Below are positions 8,689-20,229 of a stretch of DNA of 64,000 nucleotides, one piece after another. The DNA is taken from assembly GCF_020085105.1 (NCBI RefSeq), contig NC_058055.1, positions 15,687,822 through 15,751,821 of the forward strand. Reading direction: 5' to 3'. The position numbers and the translations under genes are program-made. The stretch's first letter is position 1. The number at the start of each line of letters is the position of its first letter. The DNA is from Siniperca chuatsi. Its lineage: Eukaryota > Chordata > Actinopteri > Centrarchiformes > Sinipercidae. Under the pieces are notes generated by a model, which had not been told where the DNA came from, ran no database searches, and saw nothing but the letters and a program-made list of their open reading frames with translations.

Positions 8689-11611
8689 CGTACCCCCTCC
8701 TCCAGGGGCGGCTCCTGACGCCCTCTGTCTGTGACGGGGTCGGCCTCGGCTTCTGGGTGCAGGATGATCCGGATGAGCCCGGTGAAAGTCAGCCAGTAGA
8801 GCGGGGTCGAGGATGTCGTCTCGCTGAACCCAGGATCTTTCCTTGGGCCCGTATTCTTCCCAGTCAACCAAGTACTCGAGTCGGCCGCTCCGTCACCTGG
8901 AATCCAGGATCTTATCCACCCGGTAGATCAGAGGTTGTTTGATTATGTTTGGAGGAGGAGATATGGGCGGCTCATCGGGTTCTGTGGAAAAGGGAGACAC
9001 AGGTTTAAGGAGTGATACATGGAATAAGGGGTGAATGCGGTACCTCGGGGGGAGCTGGAGACGGTAGGTGACTTCGTTAATCTGCCTCTCGATGGTGAAG
9101 GGACCTATGTAGTGGGGACTCAGCTTAGGGCAGGGCTGGCGGAGACGTAGGTCCCGGGTGGAGAGCCAGACACAATCCCCTCTGCGAAATGCTTATGTCT
9201 CCGCACAGCATGCCGCAGGTGTATATGGGCTGAGTCCCACACTCTCTCGCTCGAAACCAGTGGTCTATCGCTGGAACCTCCGATGGTTCCTCTGGAACAA
9301 TGGGGGTTGGTACCCGAGCATGCACTGGAACGGGGTGAGGCCCGTGGTGTTCTGTTCGAGAGAGTTCTGTGCGTACTCGGCCCAAGGGAGGAAGCGGTTC
9401 CAGCTGGTCTGATTGTTATGACAGTAGGTCTGAAGACATCTCCCTATCTTCCACTCATTCTGGGCGTTGGTCTGAGGATGATATCCGGATGAGAGCTTGA
9501 CTGATACGTTGAGGAGCTTGAAAAAGGCGGTCCATACACGTGAGGTGAACTGTGGTCCACGGTCTGAGACGATCTCTTCAGGGTTGCCAAAGTTGCGGAA
9601 CAACTGGTGGAAACGGGCTTCTGCGGTTTCTAGTGCGGTAGGTAGTCCACGCAAGGGAATGAGTTTGCAGGCCTTGGAGAAGCGGTCACCGCTACAAAGA
9701 TACAGGTGAAACTGTCTGATTTAGGCAAGTCTGTGACGAAAGCGACTCTGACGTGGGACCAGGGCTGTCATGGAATGGGGTACCAGTTTGCCGATGGGAA
9801 GTTGACGTGAGGTTCAGGCGATGGCAAAGACTGAGCATCCATCCACGTATTGGGAGATATCCTAGACCATACTGGCCCACCAGTAACGAGCCTGGAGGAG
9901 CGAGAGAGTTCGCTGGCTGCCTGGTGTCCAGGGAAGCATGCACAGAGCCCAGAAGGTCTTTACTTAAGCTGGTCGGGACGTAAACCTTACCCCGTGGGCC
10001 TCCCAGCAGAGTGGGTTCGGAAGCTGTGGCGGCCCGTATCTGGTCATCCAAGTCCAAGTCATCAAGTGGATGGGGCTTACGAGTATGGCTGGAGGGAGGA
10101 TAGGCTCAGGTGTTGGGATTCCTTGGGGGTATGGATTCTTGAGAGGGAGTCTGCTTTGACGTTCTTTTCTCCGGGTTTATAGGTGATTGTGAAGCGGAAA
10201 CGGGTGAAGAAGAGGTCCAGCAGGCTTGGTGAGGGTTGAGTCTCTTGGCTGAATGGAGGTATTCCAGGTTTTTATGGTCAGTAATCATGGAGAACGGGTG
10301 ATTAGCTCCTTCCAGCCAATGCCTCCACTCCTCCAGTGCCAACTTGATTGACAGCAGCTCCCGGTTGCCGATGTCGTAATTCCGCTCTGCCGGGTCAGCT
10401 TCTTGGAGAAGAAGGCACACGAACGGCATCACCGGATATTCGTAGTGGCCAGAAGGGGTGATGAATGGCGTCTTCCATTCGTCCCCTCCCAGATCCGAAC
10501 GAGGTTGTAGGCATTTCGCAGATCCAGTTTGGTGAATATGCGAGCCCCACAGAGTTTCTCAAGGACAGCAGGGACCAGAGGAAGAGGATAGGGAGTTTGA
10601 CGGTTTGACTGTTGAGGACCGGTAATCAATGGTGGGCCGCAAGCCTCTGTCCTTCTTGCCCACAAAGAAGAAGCTCGACCTTGCGGGTGAGGTGGAAGGT
10701 CGGATGAAGTTCTGATGGAGAGCCTCCTGGACGTAATCTTCCATGGCCTTGCGCTCCGGGATGGACATGGGATATACACGTCCTTTGGGCGCTGTGGCCC
10801 CAGGCAGCAGGTCTAGGGCACAGTCCCATGGCCGATGTGGTGGTGAGAGGGTGGCTGCCTGTTTGCTGAAGACATCCTGGAACGCCACATAGTCAAATGG
10901 GATGTCGAGGTCTGGTGGTGGGTCGCTACTCGGGTGGAATGTACGTGGACGGGGGAGTGACTGACCAGAGGTTTGGGAATAGAGGAGATACACTGTTGAA
11001 AGCAGGCTGGACTCCCATCTGACTTCAGGAGAGTGTTGAGTGAGCCATGGGCGTCCCAGGATGATGTCTCACGGTGGGTCCCTCCAGTACCAGGAAGGAG
11101 ATTTGTTCACTGTGCAGACAACCCACATGTAGGGTGATGGACGGTGATTGATATTTGACTCTTCCACATCCTAGCGGCTTTCCCTGGATTGTTTCGATTT
11201 TCAACTCGGCATGACGTTGAAACAGTAACTCTAGGCATTTCAATAATGACGGTGTGAGATGAAGTTGCCAGAGGAGCTTGAGTCAAGGAGGGCACGTACT
11301 GCAATGACAGAATGTGGGGTGAGTAGTTGGACCTCGAGAAGAGTTCATTTAGAAATGGCAGGATAACTATGGATGGTACTCACCGCAGGACATGGAGGAC
11401 GGGTTGGGCATGCTCTGATCTGGTGCCCAGGAGCCCCACAATACAAACACCAGCCCTGGGTAAGATGGCGTGCACGTCCTTGGGGTGAAAGACGGCTGGT
11501 GTCAAGTTGCATGGGTTCTGGTACTGGAGGACAGGCCTTGGGTGAGAGCGGTGAATGGGCTGTTTCCTCTGGTAGGCATGCGGTCAGTAACTGAGCAATT
11601 TTCATAATCAT
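8640..11611 (-). mobile_element. Decayed Ty3/gypsy retrotransposon with chromodomain, gag to integrase on minus strand
   Basis: Fragments lie in the order expected for a minus-strand gypsy element. A gag zinc knuckle (CLYCGAPGHQIRACP, CCHC) is at 11345-11611. A weak protease-region match is at 11025-11243. Reverse transcriptase is at about 10429-10993 ([20 protein letters not shown]). RNase H is at 10106-10432 ([25 protein letters not shown], broken by design of the text here into motif [10 protein letters not shown] and [15 protein letters not shown]). The integrase core is at 9265-9654 ([26 protein letters not shown]). A chromodomain tail is at 8620-8871 (LVDWEEYGP-type). Frames change many times, so it is dead. 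The 5' LTR and gag start are missing at 11600, where the OR-unit LINE sequence resumes. Confidence 0.85.
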
Positions 11612-12330
11612 GATAATAATAGTAATAAGACTAATAATAGCAACTGTTGTAGCAGTTGTCTAGCAGGAACAGCAGGTGGCCCTCAATCATCGATCCAGTC
11701 TCTGCAGCTCCGAGAGAGACGAGAAAGCACATAACTACAGGAGAGAGAATATGTTGAGTTAGTAACATGCATTAATGGGATAAAAATGCATACAGATGGA
11801 GAGGGAGAGGAGGAGAGATGAAAGCGATGCATCATGGGAAGTCTCCCGGCAGTCTAGGCCTATAGCAGCATAACTAAGGGATGGTTCAGGACTCCCCCAA
11901 ACCAGCACTAACTATAAGCATCATCAAAGAGGAAAGTCTTAAGCCTACTCTTAAATGTGGAGATGGTGTATGCCTCCTGAACCCAAACTGGGACCTGATT
12001 CCACAGGAGAGGAGGTTGATAACTGAAGGCTCTGGCTCCCATTCTACTTTTGGAGACTCTAGGAACCACAAGTAACCCTGCATCCTGGGAGTGCAGTGTT
12101 CTAGTCGGATAATAAGGTATTATGAGCTATTTAAGATACAATAGTGCCTGACCATTAAGAGCTTTGTAGGTGAGGAGAAGGATTTTCAATTCTATTCTGG
12201 ATTTTACAGGAAGCCATATGCAACTTTATATCTCTACTTAACTACATCTCCAAGGCAAATTTTGACTCCACTACATTTGTCTGACAGCTTTAGTTACTTT
12301 TAAGATTATAATATTTCAAACCCCTCCTCC
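11597..12330 (-). mobile_element. LINE 3'-end fragment in OR-unit flank
   Basis: This is homologous to 20590-21245 and 28745-29420, with blocks TAATAGTAATAAGACTAATA, GGCCTATAGCAGCATAACTA, GGGATGGTTCAG and ACCATTAAGAGCTTTGTAGG. It is followed by a short piece of hAT-like sequence (GACAGCTTTAGTTACTTTTA). The first ~600 bp of the LINE fragment seen at 28140-28745 are missing here, replaced by the gypsy element. Confidence 0.6.
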
Positions 12331-12606
12331 TAAATTAAAAATTTAATTTAAAACCTACCTTGTCTGGAAAATGCACTGTCACAAAGAAACTTTGCTGTTT
12401 TTCTGAGCTCAAGAAAAAGACTTTTTAGAGATAAGTGGTTCTCACAGGACAGCGAAAATACTTACGTAATGATCTTATAGTATATGATGCATTGCAATAG
12501 ATTAAACTACCCAACAGTATAAAAAGTAGTTAAGATTAGCTCAGTCTCACAATCAACAGCATGGCCATTTTCCCCCCCCTGACTTTGGATCCACCCTCCT
12601 AAAATA
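12331..12606. other. Non-coding spacer
   Basis: This AT-rich sequence matches 21430-21670 in the next unit (AAACTACCCAACAGTA, GTAGTTAAGATTAGCTCA). It ends in a C-run and the block CTGACTTTGGATCCACC that also borders the coa4-like copy at 5150. No gene is seen. Confidence 0.5.
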
Positions 12607-12898
12607 GGTCTGTAATCTGCTTTTGTTGGCCTGAAAAGCAGAATTACTGCAATTTTAAATTGTAAACTTAGTGTCTCAGGGTTATCTCCTGAGCAGGCCA
12701 TCTAGCCAGCAGGGAAGGTTTCTGTTCTTTCTGTGTAGTGTGGAAAGTTACCATGCAGTCTTTAAAAGTCTGAACCTGGATCTGGATTTGGCATGCACAC
12801 CGTTCCTGATGCTCAGTCATGTACTTCTTAGTGGCACAGTATAGCTCAGCACAACCAAATAGACCTAGCTCCTTTAAAATATATATTAATATTTTCAT
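12607..12898 (-). pseudogene. Decayed coa4-like copy 2
   Basis: The minus strand has a 76-codon open frame (12668-12898) reading GCAELYCATKKYMTEHQERC, then VQTFKDCMVTFHTTQKEQ, clearly related to the intact COA4 at 18551-18805. The twin CX9C pattern is broken: Tyr replaces the second Cys, and there are two extra residues between the last Cys pair. The N-terminus is unrelated (MKILIYILKEL). It is probably non-functional, although the frame is still open. Confidence 0.75.
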
Positions 12899-13979
12899 TC
12901 ATCCAATAAAAGCACCCATTGGATTAGAGCTAAAATGAATGTGGTAAAGCCACTTAAATCAAGAATCAAGAATCTATTCTTCAAACAGACATAAAGCACA
13001 CAGGGATGAAAAGTTCACACATTTAATGCAGGAAATCTTCAAATGAGTTTTTTCTTTTAACATTTCAGCTTACTGTGAAAGCTTTTTACAGTCAGACCAT
13101 TTTATTCCAAAATGTTGAAAATCCCTTGAATGAATACAACTAATTGCATGTGATAACCACATGATATCAGAGGTCAGGACACACATCTTTATGGGGAGTG
13201 TGCTTCTTACTATAGATCATCATTTGCTCTGAAAGTGTACCTTATGCATGATGCCATGATCTTGTTTTAGGCCTACATGCCCCGCCAGAGTGATCATTCT
13301 GGGGCTTGTTTTCATCAGCAAAACGTCTCGTCAAAAATAACATTACTGAGCAGTTGAAGCAGCTTCAAATTTGAGAGATTAAGTTTTGAAAATGAATTGT
13401 TTTAATGAAATCTCATCACAATGTCACAATTTTTCCATACCTACATCTTTGAAGATTCACAAAACATATAGATATTAGAAAACAAACCTGCAGACACAAT
13501 TAAAGAATATTTATTGAGAATTTTATGTGCTGGGATTCATTTGTAGTCTCACTAACAAGAGGATAGTTTTCCTGCTATGTCTGTCTGCCCAAAACCTTCT
13601 TCAGTAGAGTACGAGGAGCAGCAGTCAGCTTCTCCAAAGATATTTATTGAAATGCTTACAAACTATGCACCTTTCTATTTACGAGATAACCCTCACATAA
13701 ATGGCCTGAACACATCGACCTATATGGCGCAACCAGTTTGTAAAGTATCAATGATGAAAAAAAAGAATAAAGATTGTATATACCATTATATCACATTGGC
13801 CCAGAAATATAAGGGTATTCATGAAAAAAGTCAGATATGTAGGAAACAAAAGACAGACAAGTTTTTCAACACCTATGGAAAACAGCTAAGATGGGTATGC
13901 ATATAATATTACATATAATGCAACTTTAATTAAATCACATTCAAATTAAATTGTGTGGTTTGCAGTAAAGTACCCTGTT
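12899..13979. other. OR3 3' flank, shared with OR2 and OR4 flanks
   Basis: Bases 13490-13979 repeat 5530-6037 closely. Bases 12960-13480 have a more diverged counterpart at about 23000-23500. The region is AT-rich and non-coding. The ORF at 13577-13906 is on the opposite strand to the unit's genes, is not kept in frame in the other copies, and has no recognisable domain. Confidence 0.5.
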
Positions 13980-15768
13980 AGCGTTAGCCCCGGGGTGCTA
14001 AAAGCCTGTGCCCCCCAGCTATGTGGAGTCCTTCAACATGTCTTCAACCTAAGCCTGAGTCTTCAAAGGGTCCCCATTCTGTGGAAGACATCTTGCCTCG
14101 TTCCTGTGCCCGAAGATGCCACGCCCCAGTGGCTCCAAGGACTACAGACCGGTGGCACTGACCTCCCACATAATGAAGACCCTGGAGAGACTAGTGCTGG
14201 AACAGCTGCGGCCCATGGTTAGACCTCTCCTGGACCCCCTTCAGTTCGCCTACCAGCCCCGGCTGGGAGTTGAGGACGCCATCATCTACCTGCTTAACCG
14301 CATCCACACCCACCTGGACAGGCCGGCAAGCACGGCGAGGATCATGTTTTTTGACTTCTCCAGTGCTTTCAACACCATCCGGCCTGCCCTGCTGGGAGAG
14401 AAGCTGGCAGCGATGCAGGTGGATGCCCCCCTTGTGTCCTGGATTGTGGACTACCTGACTGGCAGTCCACAGCACGTGAGCCTGCAGCACTGTGTGTCGG
14501 ACAGCGTGGTCAGCAACACTGGGGCCCCTCAGGGGACTGTCCTCTCTCCCTTCCTCTTCACCATCTACACCCCAACTTCAGCTACCACACAGAGTCCTGC
14601 CACCTTCAGAAGTTTTCTGATGACTCTGCTGTGGTGGGATGTATCAGCGGTGGTGATGAGACGGAGTACAGGGCTGTGGGGGGTAACTTTGTTTCATGGT
14701 GTGAGCAGAACCATCTGCAGCTCAATGCGACAAAGTCAAAGGAGCTGGTTGTAGATCTACGGAGAGCCAAGGCACCAGTGACCCCGGTTTCCATCCAGGG
14801 GGTCAGTGTGGACATTGTGGAGGACTACAAGTACCTGGGAGTACACTTAGATAACAAACTGGACTGGACCAAGAACACTCAAGCTGTTTACAGGAAGGGC
14901 CAGAGCCGCCTCTATTTTCTGAGGAGGCTGAGGTCCTTCAACATCTGCCGGACAATGCTGAAGATGTTCTATGAGTCTGTGGTGGCCAGTGCTATCCTGT
15001 ATGCTGGTGCATGCTGGGGCAGCAGGTTAAAGGTAGCGGACGCAAACAGACTCAACAAACTGATCCGTAAGGCCAGTGACATTGTGGGGGTGGAGCTGGA
15101 CTCTCTGGCGGTGGTGTCAGAGAGGAGGATGCTGGCCAAACTACACGCCATCTTGGACAGTGTCTCCCACCTGCTCTATGACGTGCTGGTCAAGCAAAGG
15201 AGCACCTTCAGCGGAAGACTCATCCCACCAAAAAGCACCACAGAGCGCCACAGGAAGTCATTCCTGCCTGTGGCCATCAAACTATTTAACTCCTCCCTCT
15301 AAGTGTTAGTCTGTATGACCCTAGGTCACTAAACTGGACATTGAGCATTACATCTCCACCATAATTAATAATAATTGTGCAATATTCTGTGTGCTACTCC
15401 GTGCAATATTAGTTTTCCCATGTTAGTTTTTCTTATTTATTGTTATTGATATTATATACCTCTATTACTCTCGACAGTACATGCACCTCCGCTTATTACT
15501 ATTACTTATTACATATTTGGTTACATTGTATTTTATACTGTACTTTCATCATCAACCAGTAAACCCAATTGGTACTCGACACTTAGTTTATCTTATACTT
15601 ATACCGACCTGATACTTAATTTATTTTCTGACCTGTTTTATAGTGTTTATAGTGTATCATATCATTTTCTAGTACTTTCTCCTGTGTGCACTGACATAAA
15701 GGCAAGCTACTGTAACAAAGAGTTTCCCTACAGGGATCAAAAAAGTATTTCTGATTCTGATTCTGATT
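13980..15768 (+). mobile_element. Rex1-type non-LTR retrotransposon, 5'-truncated, clean insertion
   Basis: The open frames 14116-14754 and 14631-15302 together encode the reverse transcriptase and C-terminal region of a Rex1/Babar-like LINE. Motifs include KDYRPVALTSHIMKTLERLV, FFDFSSAFNTI, GAPQGTVLSPFLF, KELVVDLRR and YKYLGVHLDNKLDWTKNT. One frameshift falls near 14620-14640, where the catalytic-box region is split. The element ends in TTCTGATT repeats. The same flanks are joined without it at 6037/6038, so the ends are defined to within 2 bp. The 1789-bp copy lacks its 5' half and is inactive. Confidence 0.9.
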
Positions 15769-15902
15769 CATAGCCTTCTTGACACTGATGACCTCATGGT
15801 TAAAACTGGTGACCCGTTTGGGACATTTCTGTTGACAGACATGAATAATTATGGCACACAGTTCAGGCTCTTTACTGACCGCACAAATATATTGGTACTA
15901 AA

Positions 15903-16919
15903 TTATTGTTGTGTTTTATTAACCCTCCAAGGATAGCTTTTTTGTTGGTATGTTTGTTGTGTGCCAATTGTATTTGTTCTTACCAGTGCCAGGGCTCTGA
16001 TTTTGATCTCTTTGGTTTTCAAAGAATATACAATAGGATTGATGCAGGGTGGGAGGCAAGAGGCCAGCGACAGACTCAGCACACGCTGGTCCGGGTCAAC
16101 GAGACGCAGATAAAACTCGATAGTAAAAATGGTAATAAGAGGAATGTAAAATACAGCAACAAGAATGATATGCTCAACACAAGTGGCGAGGGCTTTCACT
16201 CGACTGTCTAAAGATTTCATCTTGAATACAGTCACCAGGATGCTGACATATGACAGAAAAATAAAAGTAAAGGGTCCTACAAGAAGCAAAACAGTGAGAA
16301 AAGAAGCTGCAGACCACTGCAATGTGTAATCATTACAGGCGAGTCTAAACACAGGTGCATAGTCACAGAAATAGCTGAACACTCTGACAGAATTGCAAAA
16401 AGACAGCCGAGTCATTATAACTATTGCAAACGCAAGGATTCCCAGTGAAAAACACCAAGTCAGGCCGACAATACATGACATGCTCTGCAGTGTGTTGATT
16501 GAGTTCTGACGCAGAGGGAAACATATTGCGATCAACCGGTCATAGGCAAGTATAGCGAGTGCATATGACTCCAAAGTCCCAAAAGCATAGTAGACAAACA
16601 TTTGTACCAAACATAAGTTGAATGGAATGAAATTGTCCTTAACGAGAAATATCTTCATCATGCTGGGAATAGTGCATGAGTTAAGGATTACATCAATTAC
16701 TGCGAGGTTGACAACAGCCAAAAACTTTGGAGTGTGTAAACAACGATTAAAGACAATTACATAGATCACCAAACTATTGAACAGCACTGTAACCACATAA
16801 ACAAATGCTAGAAAGATGAAGTAGACACTGATAAAGGGAAATGTCTCAAATCCGATGATATAAAAGCCTGGAGGATGAATGATGACAGAGTTGTTTAAAA
16901 CAGTCCTGAGATAAGACAT
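15903..16919 (-). CDS. OR3: intact odorant receptor-like GPCR, 338 aa
   Basis: This is a predicted odorant receptor of the olfactory sensory neuron membrane, coupling to a G protein. The start at 16919 is supported by the same MSYLRTVLNNS start in the sister copies. Features include an N-glycosylation site at 9, TM1 around 30-55 (with FN where most ORs have GN), LHTPKF at 61-66, LAYDRLIAICFPLR at 124-137, ECL2 cysteines 175/185/195, SYVSIL at 223-228, KALATCVEH at 242-250 and INPIVYSL at 293-300. The 23-residue tail ends VNKTQQ. No frame damage is seen. A splice acceptor lies 57 bp upstream of the ATG and a donor lies at 17153. The teleost OR subgroup cannot be fixed without a tree. Confidence 0.88.
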   Translation of the reverse strand: MSYLRTVLNNSVIIHPPGFYIIGFETFPFISVYFIFLAFVYVVTVLFNSLVIYVIVFNRCLHTPKFLAVVNLAVIDVILNSCTIPSMMKIFLVKDNFIPFNLCLVQMFVYYAFGTLESYALAILAYDRLIAICFPLRQNSINTLQSMSCIVGLTWCFSLGILAFAIVIMTRLSFCNSVRVFSYFCDYAPVFRLACNDYTLQWSAASFLTVLLLVGPFTFIFLSYVSILVTVFKMKSLDSRVKALATCVEHIILVAVFYIPLITIFTIEFYLRLVDPDQRVLSLSLASCLPPCINPIVYSLKTKEIKIRALALVRTNTIGTQQTYQQKSYPWRVNKTQQ

Positions 16920-16976
16920 AGTTGAACTCCACAGGCTGCGTGTTGGAGGATGGCATCGGTTTAAAAGCTCTCCAGT

Positions 16977-17153
16977 CTAAAGAACAGGGAAATCATATCA
17001 TTCTGTACATTAGACCTTTATAGAGGCTATAAACTACATGTATAACTTCCATGCCAGTTTGATGAGCACATTTAAATTCAGCAGTATATAAAATATATTC
17101 TCAGTAAGTTCAAACATGTATACATGTGCTAAAAATCAGTGAATGCGGTTTAC
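16977..17153 (-). other. OR3 predicted 5' UTR intron
   Basis: The minus-strand donor is CGTCAG|GTAAAC (exon 1 ends at 17154) and the acceptor TTCCCTGTTCTTTAG (exon 2 starts at 16976). The length is 177 nt, nearly the same as in OR2 and OR5. Confidence 0.6.
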
Positions 17154-18060
17154 CTGACGTTCTCTTCAGGATTGTTTAGCAGCAGCTCTGTTTGATGCTG
17201 CATCCAAAAGCAGCAAACCGATGACTGCATGTCTGACCTGTGTGCACTGGAAGATATACTTTTCTCATTGATCTCTTGAGATAAATCTTCCAGCTGATTC
17301 GTACACAGTCATTTTGAAATACCCTATTAATGAGATTAATATGATCTATAATGAGGTTGTAGCTTACTCTGATTAAACGTCTCTTGCATTCAAAACAAAC
17401 ATCTAATGATTGTTTTGAATAATGATTAAGTGAGTTGGAGCATCTCACAATACTCTTTTGGATACATGGAAGATTACAAAGTGAGCAAACAGCAAAGTAT
17501 TCCCTAAAGACACATGTATCTTTAAACAGGAATGTTAATATACGTATTATACAAAAATACGTTCTGCTCATTGGAGTCACCAGCTTATGTTGTTCTTGAT
17601 AATGCTTTGATTTCTTGCATTGCAGCTCCAAGACCCCTTTTATCAAACAGTGTTTTTTTAAAAGAAATATCACAGATTTTACAGTTTGGTAGTGGGAGAC
17701 ATCATTTATTCATATTTGTTGAATATTTGTATTTTTAGCTGTTGAGTTTTTGGTGTGCTAGATTTCCTAAACCTTGTCTATGCAGTCACTGAGCCATATA
17801 CATGCCATGGATGGAGCACTTTCACTGAAATGTACTGATACTGGAATAAGTCAGTGAATCTCTCATTCAACAATTTGTATCCACCCTAAATCCTAAAATC
17901 AACTGAGATTCCTTTGAGATCTGTTATCTGCTTCTGTTTAAAGTAGTGTAAGATCTGAATCACTGATTAAACATTTCTCCCTGACACAGATTTTTTACTA
18001 AAGAGTATTTATCCCTGTACGCGTTATTGCCTGACTAAATTAAAACAAAGTGAATACTGG
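17154..18060. promoter_or_regulatory. OR3 upstream exon and 5' flank
   Basis: This repeats the OR2 and OR5 upstream regions. The homology to the other units stops near 18060 (GTGAATACTGG). In the OR1 and OR5 units it continues directly into the LINE flank (TTTAACGTGGTATGGG). Here the coa4 locus intervenes and the LINE flank resumes at about 20098. No coding sequence is found. Confidence 0.45.
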
Positions 18061-18464
18061 TTTGAGGCAGATCAATATTTGAGTTGTTTTTGTTGTTTTT
18101 TTAAGATAATGACATACATTTCTTTTTTATCACAAACATAACATAATCAACCATTTTTGTCCATTAAGGATCCCTTAAATTATGTTTTTTAACAATACAG
18201 TATTGACCAAGATATGTACTGAGTGGGACATTTTACAATTGAAAAATTAACTTCCCAGTGCTCTCTGGTGGACAAACCATATAATAAAGACACTGTTTCT
18301 AAATGACCTCAAACATGTCTTTGGCATTTCTGTACTTCAATTTCTTGTTACTCATCAGCCAACTTATAAACCGATACGAAATATCTGCGATAAGCTTCTG
18401 TTTATCAGTTGGGCAACACACACTTGAAAGTCCAAGACAGGAGTTTTGTAGCTTCTCATACTTA
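18061..18464. other. Spacer downstream of coa4
   Basis: The sequence is unique, AT-rich and non-coding. No repeat or gene is recognised. Confidence 0.4.
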
Positions 18465-18470
18465 TTTATT
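18465..18470 (-). terminator. coa4 polyadenylation signal
   Basis: AATAAA reads on the minus strand about 80 bp past the coa4 stop codon. The position suits a short 3' UTR. Confidence 0.5.
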
Positions 18471-18550
18471 TTCATTATGAATAGTTAAATTAGGTACAGT
18501 CTTTCCACCTCAAGCAGGTCCTGTGGTGTGTGTGTGGAGGGGGTGGGAGT

Positions 18551-18805
18551 TCAGCTGTGTGCAGACTCAGTGGAGGTTGGCTGCTGCTTCAGCAGCTGTT
18601 CTTTCTGGGCGTTTTGAAAATTCATCATGCAGTCTTTGAAAGTCTGGACTTGGCTCTGGCACGCTCGCCAGTCCTGGTGTTCTGCCATGCACTCCTGCAC
18701 AGCATAGTGGAGCTCGGCACAGCCAGTGCGGGATATCATCCGTTCAACAGGGTCGTCCTCATCCTCGTCTTTACGGCTGCGGTCGTGAGGTGAAGGGGAC
18801 GCCAT
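18551..18805 (-). CDS. coa4: COA4 (CHCHD8), cytochrome c oxidase assembly factor 4 homolog, 84 aa
   Basis: This is a small intermembrane-space twin-CX9C protein implicated in respiratory complex IV assembly. The acidic N-terminus (RKDEDEDDPVERMISRTGC) is followed by two helices with perfect CX9C spacing: CAELHYAVQEC and CQSQVQTFKDC. The length matches vertebrate COA4 (about 87 aa). The ATG at 18805 starts MASPSPHD. There is no mitochondrial presequence, as expected for an MIA40 substrate. A 3' splice site lies just upstream (18842), a consistent 5' UTR donor lies at 19870, and an AATAAA signal lies about 80 bp downstream. The gene sits in the middle of the OR array, and two decayed relatives lie at 5.3 and 12.7 kb. 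Confidence 0.93.
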   Translation of the reverse strand: MASPSPHDRSRKDEDEDDPVERMISRTGCAELHYAVQECMAEHQDWRACQSQVQTFKDCMMNFQNAQKEQLLKQQPTSTESAHS

Positions 18806-18841
18806 CCTGTTTCAATGCACAGGCCTGTTTCAGTGGGTCTG

Positions 18842-19870
18842 CTGAGGACAACACATGATGTTATTAATAAACAAGTGATAATACAGTTTTAGGAACAACC
18901 ACAGAACATCCTGGCTGTTTGTTCAATATGCTACTCAGGCCTTTTTAGTTGTGAAATGTATCTCTAAATCTCTGGCCGTAAAATCTGTAGTTATTTAACT
19001 CATTCTCTTTAAATGGGAGTTTTGAGAGGGTAGTAATTGTATGCTTTCAATTTTAATAATATTTTCTCATCTTTTATTAGTTTTTATGGTTGGTGGTGTG
19101 TGTTGTCAGTATATCAATATAACCTGTCTTGTGAGATACTTTGTAACTATATATCAAAAACTGCTTTTTTGAAAAGGCATTTATTGTTTTTACCAACAAT
19201 TATATAATTTGTGCAATATAACACATGTGTATGCAACAGCAGTGCTGGAATGTAAGTACATTTACTCAAAGATTGTACTGTACATGTAAGTACACTTTTA
19301 AGGTATTTGTACTTTACTTGTGGGAAAAATGTACTGACACCAATACGTTTGACTGCTGCATAGTTAATCACAGTTACTTTGCAGATTAAGATTTTACATA
19401 GAAAACAAAACGATGATGAAATGTGAACAGTTCAAATTAGCTCCACCTCGACCAGTTGCTACATTTACATGCTTATGTTACATGTTAATGCATTAATAAT
19501 AACAGTCTGAACAGGGGCATTGTGCACAGAGAGTAGTTTTACATTTGATAGTTTAACGTTAAGGACACTTTGCTGATAATGTCTCTGTACTTTTACTTGA
19601 GTGCGATTTTGAAACCAGGACTTTTACTTGTAATGGCTTATTGAATTGTTGTATTTCTACTTTTGTTCAATCACAGTAAATATTAGAATTAGGTTCCAGC
19701 AACGAAAAATACTCGTCAGTGTCATTTAACATAATGTGGTTTCAATTTAGTTTAGTGTCAAGTCGTGTTAGGCAGAAAGTAACAGCATACGCTCCTACAT
19801 AGGTTAGCTAACATAATCGAGAATGAGGCTAGCTAACACAGACTTTCACATTACTCTCCTTCGTTCTCAC
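18842..19870 (-). other. coa4 predicted 5' UTR intron
   Basis: On the minus strand the acceptor is TGTTGTCCTCAG before CAGACCC (exon 2 from 18841). The donor is AAACCG|GTGAGAAC (exon 1 ends at 19871). The 1029-nt intron is AT-rich and contains a hAT-like repeat piece (about 19240-19700). Exon 1 would lie near 19871-20000, in locally CpG-richer sequence (GCGGAGGAC, GTGCCGTCGATG) that suits a housekeeping promoter. Confidence 0.6.
19240..19700. mobile_element. hAT-like non-autonomous element remnant
   Basis: The sequence carries the alternating TACTTTTACTTG / AAGTACA pattern of a very common fish non-autonomous DNA transposon (TGTACTTTACTTG, GTACTTTTACTTGAGT, GGACTTTTACTTGTAATGG). It lies in the coa4 intron. 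Ends are not sharp. Confidence 0.45.
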
Positions 19871-20100
19871 CGGTTTATCCTCTCTGGGTGAATCCGTCCG
19901 TCGAGACACTGAAATTAACTTTCCATCACCTGCATAACTCTGGTGTTTTCATAACCAGCCACACGGTCAAAGCTGTACGTGTTACGCGGAGGACACATTT
20001 GAGCGGAGGACGATAGTGTAGCCGTAAAATAGTGCCGTCGATGCATACATCAGTTCCGCTGGATAGCGAGAACACAACTGAAAGTGAAAACAGTGGCGTA
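19871..20100 (-). promoter_or_regulatory. Presumed coa4 exon 1 and promoter
   Basis: This is the region immediately upstream of the predicted donor. It has several CpG-containing words and no TATA box. It is inferred only from the splice-site pair and composition. Confidence 0.35.
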
Positions 20101-20229
20101 ACGTGGTATGGGTATCATCGGATGATCCGTAATTCATTTGTAATTTAAAAACGAAAACAACGTAAATCTGTTATTTGTTTCAAAACCCAGCACAAATTCG
20201 AGGTACTTGTACTTTACTTGATTATTTCC

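Noticed and set aside
13577-13906. 109-codon plus-strand ORF, with a shorter copy at 5767-5952
   Set aside because: It is not conserved in frame between the duplicate units, has no domain, and lies on the opposite strand to the unit's genes.
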